This document shows, piece by piece, positions 46,780 to 54,564 of a stretch of DNA of 64,000 nucleotides. Source of the DNA: Pelagibius sp037652055 (GTDB lineage Bacteria; Pseudomonadota; Alphaproteobacteria; Kiloniellales; Kiloniellaceae); contig NZ_JBBKAH010000013.1 of the NCBI RefSeq assembly GCF_037652055.1, positions 130,060 to 194,059 of the forward strand, in the 5' to 3' direction. The notes beneath the pieces were generated by a model. The model searched no databases and was not told where the DNA came from. It saw only the letters and a program-made list of their open reading frames with translations. Every line of letters begins with the position of its first letter. The first letter of the stretch is position 1. The translations under genes were made by a program, and so were the position numbers.

Positions 46780-48437
46780 TGCACTTCGGCCTCCTCCCGG
46801 TCGACAAGGCGGCGGACTGCATCCTCGCGCACTCGCTGCGCGGCGCGGGCTTCGCCTTCAAGAAAGGCCGCCGCCTCTCTTCGGAGGATATCGCCGTTCT
46901 GCGCGCCGCCGGCATCGCCGAGATCGTCGCCGCGCGGCTGGAAGCCGGCGACGTCCACGAGGATGCCGCCGCCACCGAACTCGCCGCCGCGCTCTGCGGC
47001 GCGAAGCTCACCGCCAGCGCCAGCTTCACCGGCCGCTGCAACCTGTTGGTGGCGGACCGCGGCGTGCTGGTCGCCGAGCGCGCCCGCATCGACGCCTTCA
47101 ACCTGGTCGACGAGTCGATCACCCTAGCAACCCTGACGCCCTACGACCTGGTCGAGCCGCACCAGATGGCGGCGACCATCAAGATCATTCCCTTCGCCGT
47201 GACACGCTCGGCGATCGATGCCTGTCTCGCCGTTGCGCGCGACGGCGACCCGCTGCTGAGCGTCGCGCCGCTGGCCGCCCGCAAGGTCGGTCTGGTGCAG
47301 ACGCACCTGCGCAGCACCAAGCAAAGCATTCTCGACAAGACGCGCGACGTGATGGACCGTCGCCTCGCCAGCCTCGGCTGCCCCGCCGCCGTCGAGCGGC
47401 GCTGCCCGCACGACAGCGCGGCGGTCGCCCGCGAACTCACCGCGCTGGCCGCCGAAGGCTGCGACATTCTGCTGATGTCCGGCGCCTCGGCCATCGTCGA
47501 CCGCCGCGACGTGCTGCCCGCGGCGCTGGAGGCCGCAGGCGGGACGGTCGACCATTTCGGCATGCCGGTCGACCCCGGCAACCTCATGCTGCTCGGAACT
47601 TTGGAGGGGCGTCCGGTAGTCGGCCTGCCCGGCTGCGCGCGCTCGCCCAAGGTGAACGGCTTCGACTGGGTGCTGCAGCGGCTCGTCGCCGGCCTGTCGG
47701 TCGCACCCGCGGACATCATGCGCCTGGGCGCCGGAGGCTTGTTGAAGGAGATCGCCAGCCGCCCCCTGCCCCGCGCCGAGGCGGTCGAGGCAGCCGGAAC
47801 AGCCCACACCGCCCCGCGCGCGCCGCGCATCGCCGCCATCGTGCTGGCCGCCGGGCAGTCGCGCCGCATGGGCGCGGTGAACAAGCTGCTGGCCAGCGTC
47901 GACGGCAAGCCGATGGTGAGCCACGTAATGGAAAGCCTGCAGGCGTCGCAGGCTCGCCCGCTGGCCGTGGTGACCGGCCACGACTATGCCGCGGTCGAAG
48001 CTGTCCTGCCGAAAAACGGCTTCACGCTCACCCACAACCCGGATTATGCGAGCGGCCTGTCGTCCTCGCTGCGCCGCGGCCTCGCCGCGCTGCCGGAAGG
48101 CCCCGAGGGCGTCCCTGTGGACGGCGTGCTGGTCTGCCTCGGCGACATGCCGCGCGTCTCGCCTGCGGTGATCAACCGACTCATCGCCGCCTTCAATCCC
48201 ACCGAGGGCCGCGCCATCTGCGTGCCGACCTGGCAGGGCAAGCGCGGCAACCCGGTGCTCTTCGCGCGGCGCTTCTTCGCCGAGATGCAAGAGATCGCCG
48301 GCGACACCGGCGCCCGCGCCCTGATCGGCGAACACGCCGAGGTGGTCTGCGAAGTACCGATGGACGACGACGCCGTGCTGTTGGACATCGACACGCCGGA
48401 AGCGCTGGCGGCATTGGGTGGAGCAGCGGTCCGTTAG
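46779..48437 (+). CDS. MoeA-like molybdopterin-binding / MocA-like nucleotidyltransferase fusion
   Basis: A 552-residue two-domain protein. Residues 1-330 are a MoeA/MogA-like molybdopterin-binding module (LVEPHQMAATIKIIPFAV, CDILLMSGASAIVDRRDVLP, GMPVDPGNLMLLG, VVGLPGCARSPKVNGFDWVL). Residues 345-552 are an NTP_transf_3 domain with AAIVLAAGQSRRMGAVNKLL, LVCLGDMPRVS and GKRGNPVLFAR. LAAG, rather than the LAGG of GTP-using MobA, points to a MocA-type cytidylyltransferase making the cytosine dinucleotide cofactor that CO-dehydrogenase-type enzymes use. Molybdenum insertion and nucleotide attachment may thus be channelled. Starts in a 1-nt overlap with the XdhC gene. Confidence 0.88.
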   Translation: MHFGLLPVDKAADCILAHSLRGAGFAFKKGRRLSSEDIAVLRAAGIAEIVAARLEAGDVHEDAAATELAAALCGAKLTASASFTGRCNLLVADRGVLVAERARIDAFNLVDESITLATLTPYDLVEPHQMAATIKIIPFAVTRSAIDACLAVARDGDPLLSVAPLAARKVGLVQTHLRSTKQSILDKTRDVMDRRLASLGCPAAVERRCPHDSAAVARELTALAAEGCDILLMSGASAIVDRRDVLPAALEAAGGTVDHFGMPVDPGNLMLLGTLEGRPVVGLPGCARSPKVNGFDWVLQRLVAGLSVAPADIMRLGAGGLLKEIASRPLPRAEAVEAAGTAHTAPRAPRIAAIVLAAGQSRRMGAVNKLLASVDGKPMVSHVMESLQASQARPLAVVTGHDYAAVEAVLPKNGFTLTHNPDYASGLSSSLRRGLAALPEGPEGVPVDGVLVCLGDMPRVSPAVINRLIAAFNPTEGRAICVPTWQGKRGNPVLFARRFFAEMQEIAGDTGARALIGEHAEVVCEVPMDDDAVLLDIDTPEALAALGGAAVR

Positions 48438-48856
48438 GCCGTTGCAAGCGCGGCATGCGGCACCTTCCATTGCGGCGGGAGCGATGGCGGCGGACCTCTT
48501 GATCACTCTGCGCAATATGGACCTCCCCATGCCGCCAACGTCCTGACGGCAGCCTGTGGCCAGCACGCTACCCCTGGATTTCGCGGGAAGACCGCAATGC
48601 TACAGCTGTAGCAATAGCGCTCATCATACTCCTGCGAATGATTTCACGGAGCCGACGAGGCGGCGCGCGTCGCAGACCTCTGGCGGTCACGGCGATGTGA
48701 ACCCGTCCCACAATTCGCTCTTGCAAATCCCGTCGTGCGGCGCGGATAAGGCGCTCCGCCGACAGCCCCTATTTGCGCGTTGAATTGTCTGCGGAACTGT
48801 CCCATATGCTGCGGCGCGAAGAACATCCAATCGGATCAACTTGGGCAAAGGGTGTC
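48438..48856. other. Intergenic region upstream of the response regulator
   Basis: About 420 bases without a supported gene. It holds the 16-bp palindrome listed separately. The regulator frame is open back to 48773, but no plausible ribosome site precedes the earlier starts. Confidence 0.6.
48598..48613. promoter_or_regulatory. 16-bp perfect palindrome, candidate operator
   Basis: TGCTACAGCTGTAGCA is perfectly self-complementary with no spacer. It stands in an AT-richer patch 244 bases upstream of the response regulator start. The form is that of a dimeric-activator site, and the layout is broadly like lux-type boxes, but no identity is claimed. Confidence 0.4.
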
Positions 48857-49669
48857 ATGGGTCCTTACGATAAGCATGCGGAAAACGAAGCGTCTTCTGC
48901 TTCCGGCTCGTCGGCGTTCCCCATAGTGTCCGACTGTTCAGAGGCCACCGCCACCGCCGGCCACGCGGTCATCGTCGATGACGACCCCGCCATGCGGCAC
49001 ATGGTTACTTCGTTCTTCCGGGAGAACGCCCTTCATTCCGTCGCCGCGGCGAATCGCAACGAACTGCGGCGTCATCTCGCCAACGGCAATCCCGCCATCA
49101 TCATCCTCGACCTGCACCTGGGTCAGGAGAATGGTCTCGATCTCCTGCGCGAAATTCGCGCCCAGTCCGACGTTCCGATTATCATCACCACAGGGCATAG
49201 GCGCGAGGAAATCGACCGCGTCGTCGGGCTCGAACTGGGCGCCGACGACTACATCACCAAGCCTTTCAGTTTGCATGAACTGCTTGCGCGGGTTCGCGCC
49301 GTCTGGCGGCGACAGGAGATGGGACGCACCCTGCGCAACCGCGATCCCGAGCGCGGCGGCTACCGCTTCGCCGGCTGGATGTTGGAGCGCCGCCAGAGAC
49401 GCCTGACAGATCCCGGTGGAAACGTCGTGGCCCTCACCAAGGGTGAGTACGCTCTTCTGTTGGCCTTCCTCGGCGCGCCGCAGCGCCCACTTTCCCGTGA
49501 ACAGCTGCTCCAGGCCACCCGGATACACGAAGATGTGTTCGACCGCAGCATTGACGTCCAGGTACTGCGATTACGACGTAAGCTGGAGCCCGACTCCCGA
49601 ACGCCCCAGGTCATCAAGACCGAGCGCGGTGTCGGATACATCTTCGCCCTGCCCGTGGAACCGTTCTAG
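48857..49669 (+). CDS. OmpR/PhoB-family response regulator
   Basis: A 270-residue two-domain regulator. Receiver: acidic pair in HAVIVDDDPAMRHM, phosphoacceptor Asp85 in IIILDLHLGQENG, Thr in IIITTGH and Lys in DDYITKPF. The C-terminal winged helix has LTKGEYALLLAFL and RSIDVQVLRLRRKLEPDSRTPQVIKTERGVGYIF. About 35 polar Ser/Ala-rich residues precede the receiver. The start at 48857 has AAGGG upstream. The VirA-like kinase 1.5 kb downstream lacks a working receiver and is the obvious partner (inference). Confidence 0.9.
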   Translation: MGPYDKHAENEASSASGSSAFPIVSDCSEATATAGHAVIVDDDPAMRHMVTSFFRENALHSVAAANRNELRRHLANGNPAIIILDLHLGQENGLDLLREIRAQSDVPIIITTGHRREEIDRVVGLELGADDYITKPFSLHELLARVRAVWRRQEMGRTLRNRDPERGGYRFAGWMLERRQRRLTDPGGNVVALTKGEYALLLAFLGAPQRPLSREQLLQATRIHEDVFDRSIDVQVLRLRRKLEPDSRTPQVIKTERGVGYIFALPVEPF

Positions 49670-49816
49670 GACCTGTCGTACTTCTGCCAAGTTCCTGCCG
49701 CCCGGCGCCTTTTTCGTCACAGAAAGCGCTACCGGCGTAACCTCAATTTCCTGCCCGGTGATCGAACCGTAGCCCTGCAGACCCAGAATCTCCTCATTCA
49801 TACTTAGGAGATTCTT

Positions 49817-50197
49817 ATGCGATCGATGAAAACCAATTCTCAGAACTCTGCAAAGTCCGAACGGACACGGGGTCCCTGGGGCGCCGCGTTTCCCCGGTGC
49901 GATTGCCTCACCGTTCTGCACGACCCGCGTCAGCCCGCGGGGCTGAACCACGCTGGGGCAACGCCGGCCCGCCGCAGCGCGCCTCTCATCCTGTTTCCGG
50001 CGCGCGCAGCCAGAGGCCGCGGGAAAAGCCTGCGTGGCCTCTTGCTGCGCTTCTTGAACGCGTGCCGGAATGAAGTCACCTACGCCCGCAACATCCGTTT
50101 CCTGGAGCAGCTCGACGACAGATCGCTCCGCGACATCGGCATCACGCATCGTGCTGAGATCCCCCATCTCGTGAGACACGGACGCTGGAGGCGGTAG
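49817..50197 (+). CDS. DUF1127-domain protein with long basic N-terminal extension
   Basis: A 126-residue protein. Only the C-terminal ~40 residues match DUF1127 (IRFLEQLDDRSLRDIGITHR, then a short helix ending VRHGR). The first ~80 residues are Arg/Ala/Pro-rich with no domain. AGGAG lies six bases before the ATG. Small DUF1127 proteins in alphaproteobacteria affect RNA metabolism and phosphate or carbon uptake, but the extended form is uncharacterised. It lies between the response regulator and the cytochrome gene, only ten bases before the latter. Confidence 0.75.
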   Translation: MRSMKTNSQNSAKSERTRGPWGAAFPRCDCLTVLHDPRQPAGLNHAGATPARRSAPLILFPARAARGRGKSLRGLLLRFLNACRNEVTYARNIRFLEQLDDRSLRDIGITHRAEIPHLVRHGRWRR

Positions 50198-50207
50198 ACT
50201 CCTGATC

Positions 50208-51212
50208 ATGCTCTTCCGGCACGTCGCCGGCGCCGTCGCAAGCGCCGGCGACGGCTTCGCCAGGTTCGCCCTGGCGATTCTCCTGGCCGTCCCTCTCATG
50301 GCTCTGCCCTACCCGGCGCGATTCTCGTCGGCGCCCTCGTCAACGGAGTCCGCGCCCGTCCTGCCGCGCAGCGACGAACCGATCCAGCCGCTGCCGCTGC
50401 CCGTGCCGGCGGACCCGCTGGTCGTCAGCCTGGGCGAGCTGCTGTTCCGCGATCCGCGGCTGTCTAAAGGCGACAAAGTGAGCTGCAATTCCTGTCACGA
50501 CCTGGCTACCAATGGCGCAACCGCCGCTGTCCTGGACGAAGGCCTGGACGGAAGCCCGCTGCCGCTCAACAGCCTCACGGTCTTCAATGCGGCCCTCAGC
50601 TTCCGGCTCAGCTGGGAGGGCAACTTCCGCAGTCTCGAGGAGCAGGCGGCCGCCTCCCTCACCAATCCGCGCATCATGGGCACCACCTTCGACGAGGTGA
50701 TCGCGAAGCTGGCGTCCGATCCGGCGATGGTAAGCCGTTTCCGCGCGGCATTCGGCCACCCGCCCGACACGGCCTCGCTGCTGCGCGCACTGGGAGACTT
50801 CCAGCGCCAACTGCTGACACCGGGCAGCCGCTTCGACCGCTGGCTGGCCGGTGCCGACGACGCTCTGGATCAGCAGGAGCAGCGCGGCTATGCGCTGTTC
50901 AAGTCACTCGGTTGCATCTCCTGCCACCAGGGGGTGAACATCGGCGGCAACCTGTTTCAGCGCCACGGCATCTTTCATCCGCTCGCCTCGCCGACACCTG
51001 AGGTCTTGCGGGTGCCAAGCCTGCGCAATGTCGCCGCCACGGCGCCCTACTTTCACGACGGCAGCTCACCGGATCTGCACGACGCCGTGCGGCGCATGGG
51101 CATCGCACAGCTCAACTCGACCCTCACGGAGGCGCAGACCGACGACATCGTCGCCTTTCTGCGCAGCCTGACTGGGACCTATGAGGAACGCGACGTCAGG
51201 ACACCGCAATGA
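50208..51212 (+). CDS. Di-haem cytochrome c peroxidase-like protein (CcpA/MauG family)
   Basis: A 334-residue exported protein. An N-terminal hydrophobic helix (FALAILLAVPLMALPYPA) is a signal or anchor. Two haem c sites are present: CNSCH at 93-97 and CISCH at 236-240, with LGELLFRDPRLSKGDKVSC and VPSLRNVAATAPYFHDGS, all typical of bacterial cytochrome c peroxidases. It may reduce hydrogen peroxide in the periplasm. It overlaps the next gene, a sensor kinase, by four bases (ATGA), so the two are translationally coupled; a sensing role for the cytochrome is inference. Confidence 0.9.
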   Translation: MLFRHVAGAVASAGDGFARFALAILLAVPLMALPYPARFSSAPSSTESAPVLPRSDEPIQPLPLPVPADPLVVSLGELLFRDPRLSKGDKVSCNSCHDLATNGATAAVLDEGLDGSPLPLNSLTVFNAALSFRLSWEGNFRSLEEQAAASLTNPRIMGTTFDEVIAKLASDPAMVSRFRAAFGHPPDTASLLRALGDFQRQLLTPGSRFDRWLAGADDALDQQEQRGYALFKSLGCISCHQGVNIGGNLFQRHGIFHPLASPTPEVLRVPSLRNVAATAPYFHDGSSPDLHDAVRRMGIAQLNSTLTEAQTDDIVAFLRSLTGTYEERDVRTPQ

Positions 51213-53683
51213 CCATTGCCCAGACGATCGGCGGTGCCGTTTCGCTCTTCTTCCTGCTGACCTGGCTCGCGGTGCGAGGCATGACCAGCTCCAACGACCA
51301 GTCGGACGCGCTGTTCCGCGAGATCGATGCCTTTGCCACCGCGGAAAGCGGGCTGCACCGTGACGTGCTCGCCGCGCGCGCGGGCATGCTGCGCAGCTAT
51401 GATCCCCTTGTGGAAGAGATCGCCGCCATGCGGGCCGCCATCGACCGAATTTCCCGGCGCCTGCCGGCCGGCTTCGATCGCAAACGGACGCTGGCCCCGC
51501 TGCACGACATCGTCAATCGCAAGGAGGTGCTGACCGAGAAGTTCAAGAGTCAGAATTCTCTGCTGCAGAATTCGCTTACACATTTCAATCTGTTCAGCAC
51601 CCGGCTCAACAAGCCCGGCCGCGATGCGGCCCTGATCCAGGAAGTCAGCGGCCTGGCCACCGCGATGCTGCGGTTTACGCTGGACACCTCGCCGCCCGCG
51701 GCAGAGGCAGTGGAGCGCAAGATCACGGAACTGCGCATCGAGAACCTGCCGGCCGACGAGGCCAGGACGGTCGAGGCGCTGACGTCCCATGCCAAGCTGC
51801 TTCAGGTGGTGCTGCCGCAGACCGACAACATCCTGAAATCCATCGTCATGCAAAGTTCCGAATTCCAGCAGAAGAAGCTCGCCACGCTGGTGCGCGCCCA
51901 TGCCACTGAGACGGACGCGGCCGCCAACCTCTTCCGCCTGCTGCTCTACGGCACTTCTGTGCTGCTCGCCGTCCTGCTGATCCTGCTCGGCATTCAGCTC
52001 CAGGGCCAAGCCCGGACGCTGCGCCGCCGCGCCAACATCGAGCACGTCATCGCCGACTTCTCGACCCGCGCCCTCAACTCGGCGGGCAACGACGTCGCGT
52101 CGCATGTGGAGACGGCACTACGCGAGCTGGCCCACTGTCTCCTTGCGGAACGCGCCTACTTCATTGTTCCCGGCGAGAGTCCGCGCATCTTCCGCTGGTC
52201 CCGCGATGGCCGCTTCCCGGCGGGCTGGCCCCTGCGCGCCCTGGCCCTGCCGGAGGCGATCTCCCCCACGCCCGAGGGTGTCCTGCGGGCCTCCGTTCCG
52301 GCATCGGGGCCAGAGACGCGCGTCGAGGCGGCCCTGGCCGAGGCGGGTGTGCGCCACTGGCTGGGCACCGTCAGCCTGCAGAACCCGGGTCCGCTGCTCG
52401 GCTTCGACATTCTGCGCAACCGCAACCCTTTCTCCCCCCACAGCTGCGGCCTCTTTCGCATGGCCTTTGAGGCCATCGCCAGCGCCCTCGAGCGCGATCT
52501 GCTGGAGCGCGAAAAGGTCCGTCTCGAGACCGTACTTCAGCGGGCACGCCGGATGGAGACCATTGGTTCTCTCGCCAGCGGTATCGCTCACAACTTCAAC
52601 AACATCATCGGCGCGATCCTCGGCCATACGGAAATGGCCTTCGCTCATGCCGGGCCGGCGAGCGGCTTGAACGACAACCTCTCGGAGATCCGCCGCGCAG
52701 GCGAGCGCGCCCGTGATATCGTCGATCAGATCCTCGCCTTCGGTCGGCGCAGCGACGTGAAGAAAGAGATCGTCTGCCTGCGCGCGGTGATCGCAGAGAC
52801 CCAGGCGATGCTGAAGGCAACACTGCCGCCGGAAATCCAGCTGCGGCTCTACACCACCCCGGAAGAGATTCCGGTTCTGGGCGAGCCCGCCCAGCTTCAG
52901 CAGGTCCTGCTGAACCTGTGCAACAATGCCGCCCAGTCTATGGACAGGGCCGGCGAGATCGTCATCTCGCTGCAGGCAAAAGTGCTGGGGTCTTCCAAGC
53001 GGGTCGGGCAGGACGAGCTTGCCCCAGGTCGCTACTTGGTGGTGTCGGTGATCGACCCCGGCCGTGGCATGACCGAGGCGACCCAGGAGCGGATTTTCGA
53101 TCCTTTCTTCACCACCCGGCACGACGGAAACGGCCTCGGCCTCGCGACGGTGCGCGAAATCGTGCGTCAGCACGACGGTGCCATCTCGGTGCAGAGCACG
53201 CCCGGCGCCGGCACCCGCGTCGACACCTGGCTGCCGGCCATGCCCAGCGACGGGGCCGCAGCATCCTCAACCCGGCCGCTGCCGCAGAGGAAGGATACCG
53301 CGGAGACGGTGCTGCTCATTGACAGCGATCCGAATCAGCTGCTGTGGCACGAGGAAATGCTGGCAGCCCTGGGCTACGAGCCGATTGGCTTCGCCGATCC
53401 GGGCGCCGCCCTGGCGGCCTGCGCGGCCGCGCCCAAGCGCTTCGACGCCGCCCTTCTCTGCAACAACGGGCGCAAGTCCGCCGCGGTGCTCGACCTCGCC
53501 GGCCGGCTCCTGCAGCTGGCCCCTCAGTTGCCCATCCTTGTGGCGACCACTTCAGTCAAGGCCTTCAACGCCCCGCGCCTGGCTCGGGCAGGCGTGCGCG
53601 AAGTGATCCATCTGCCGCTGGAATCCGCCGAACTCGCCTCGGCCCTGGGCCGCTGGTCGACCGACAGGCAGGCGTCCGTCTGA
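51209..53683 (+). CDS. VirA-like sensor histidine kinase with degenerate receiver
   Basis: An 824-residue membrane kinase. Helices at about 5-24 and 245-268 flank a ~220-residue periplasmic helical domain. A GAF-like region (about 285-440) follows, then phosphoacceptor His461 in GIAHNFNNIIGAILGHTEMA, N-box LLNLCNNAAQSM, and G-boxes DPGRGM and GNGLGLATVREIV. The last ~120 residues are a receiver-like domain in which the phosphoacceptor position is Cys (DAALLCNNGR) and the usual Lys is lost, so it cannot accept phosphate normally. Architecture matches VirA-like kinases. Probable output is the response regulator at 48857. Confidence 0.9.
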   Translation: MTIAQTIGGAVSLFFLLTWLAVRGMTSSNDQSDALFREIDAFATAESGLHRDVLAARAGMLRSYDPLVEEIAAMRAAIDRISRRLPAGFDRKRTLAPLHDIVNRKEVLTEKFKSQNSLLQNSLTHFNLFSTRLNKPGRDAALIQEVSGLATAMLRFTLDTSPPAAEAVERKITELRIENLPADEARTVEALTSHAKLLQVVLPQTDNILKSIVMQSSEFQQKKLATLVRAHATETDAAANLFRLLLYGTSVLLAVLLILLGIQLQGQARTLRRRANIEHVIADFSTRALNSAGNDVASHVETALRELAHCLLAERAYFIVPGESPRIFRWSRDGRFPAGWPLRALALPEAISPTPEGVLRASVPASGPETRVEAALAEAGVRHWLGTVSLQNPGPLLGFDILRNRNPFSPHSCGLFRMAFEAIASALERDLLEREKVRLETVLQRARRMETIGSLASGIAHNFNNIIGAILGHTEMAFAHAGPASGLNDNLSEIRRAGERARDIVDQILAFGRRSDVKKEIVCLRAVIAETQAMLKATLPPEIQLRLYTTPEEIPVLGEPAQLQQVLLNLCNNAAQSMDRAGEIVISLQAKVLGSSKRVGQDELAPGRYLVVSVIDPGRGMTEATQERIFDPFFTTRHDGNGLGLATVREIVRQHDGAISVQSTPGAGTRVDTWLPAMPSDGAAASSTRPLPQRKDTAETVLLIDSDPNQLLWHEEMLAALGYEPIGFADPGAALAACAAAPKRFDAALLCNNGRKSAAVLDLAGRLLQLAPQLPILVATTSVKAFNAPRLARAGVREVIHLPLESAELASALGRWSTDRQASV

Positions 53684-53778
53684 ACGCCGCCCCGTCACCG
53701 CCTCCGTTGCCGTATTGGCCGCGACGAAGCTGTAGATTACCATGAAGACCCTGACGAGCCATATCTGGAGGTTGCCGT

Positions 53779-54264
53779 ATGGCGGCTTTGCGCGCGGCTA
53801 GGACGAGGGACGATGTCAAGGCGACGTTCTCGGTGGAGGACCTGCGTGTGTTCCGCACGACGGAGGGCAACGCCTACGCAATCGTCGGGCACAACCCGCT
53901 CCACAGGCTCATCACCGATACCTGGCTCGGCGGATTCGGTACCGAGGCGGAGTTTCGCCAGGTTCTGGAATTCATCTGCGAACGCTTCGAGACCGGGAAC
54001 TACATTTTCTGGCTCGCCGATCTGCGCTTCCTCAACAGCGCCTTTTTCCATTCCGAGGCCTGGCTGGCCGAAACGGTGTTCCCGCGAGCCATCGCCGCCG
54101 GCCTGCAGCGGGAAGCCGTCGTGGTGCCCACGTACCAAGGCGCGCCACGCGGTTACGACGTCTTCGGTTCCGCCTCCTCCGCCCTGGGAAGGATTACGGA
54201 CGGCAGGGTTCGGGGTTTCTCCGACGTCGAAGCGGCCAAGGCGTGGCTGTTTGAAAGTTCGTAG
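53779..54264 (+). CDS. STAS/SpoIIAA-like protein of unknown function
   Basis: A 161-residue soluble protein preceded by TGGAGG seven bases before the ATG. The pattern (TEGNAYAIVGHNPLHRLITDTW, ICERFETGNYIFWLADLRFLN, then AAGLQREAVVVPT and a final helix VEAAKAWLFES) resembles SpoIIAA/STAS-like domains found next to two-component genes in alphaproteobacteria. The assignment is by fold-like pattern, not by a sharp motif. It stands 95 bases after the kinase stop on the same strand and may be part of the signalling block. Confidence 0.6.
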   Translation: MAALRAARTRDDVKATFSVEDLRVFRTTEGNAYAIVGHNPLHRLITDTWLGGFGTEAEFRQVLEFICERFETGNYIFWLADLRFLNSAFFHSEAWLAETVFPRAIAAGLQREAVVVPTYQGAPRGYDVFGSASSALGRITDGRVRGFSDVEAAKAWLFESS

Positions 54265-54564
54265 GTCTTCGGGCCGCGGGACAGCGGGCGACGCCGGCCT
54301 GTCCCGGCCCCGCCCCTCGGCGGCCTGCTTACGTCTGCAATTAAAAGTTGCGGCAAAGGCAAGTAACCAGCCCAAGCAACTTGGCGACGTCACCGTCTCC
54401 GAAGTGTTAACTATTCATTGCGCTTACCTCTTCTTAACTCCTCTGCTAATGTGAAGTAACGGGACACGGGGGATCATCCCTAACATCAACGTCTAAGGCC
54501 CGGCCGATCCGCAGCGCGGAATCGGCCGGGCCTTCGATGTGTGTCGGCATGAAGAAGACGGGCC
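54265..54564. other. Intergenic region before the FecR/RTX gene
   Basis: 300 bases without a gene. The middle (54400-54470) is AT-rich with TTAACTATTCATTGC and TTAACTCC, and TGCTAATGT could be an extended -10 element. A very strong hairpin at 54497 (listed) follows. Confidence 0.55.
54497..54532 (+). terminator. Strong 16-bp hairpin 33 bases before the FecR/RTX start
   Basis: GGCCCGGCCGATCCGC, loop AGC, GCGG-A-ATCGGCCGGGCC: 16 pairs with one bulged A, then TTCGATGTGTG. By form it is an intrinsic terminator with a poor T-run. By position it would lie in the leader of the 4.7-kb gene, so it may be an attenuator or leader structure rather than the end of another transcript. Confidence 0.55.

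Noticed and set aside
53742..53801. 19-codon frame overlapping the STAS-like gene start
   Set aside because: No ribosome site and it overlaps the better-supported ATG at 53779 with GGAGG upstream.
54407..54421. CtrA-like TTAA-N7-TTGC before the FecR/RTX gene
   Set aside because: The second half-site deviates (TTGC, not TTAA), so it is too weak to report as a site.
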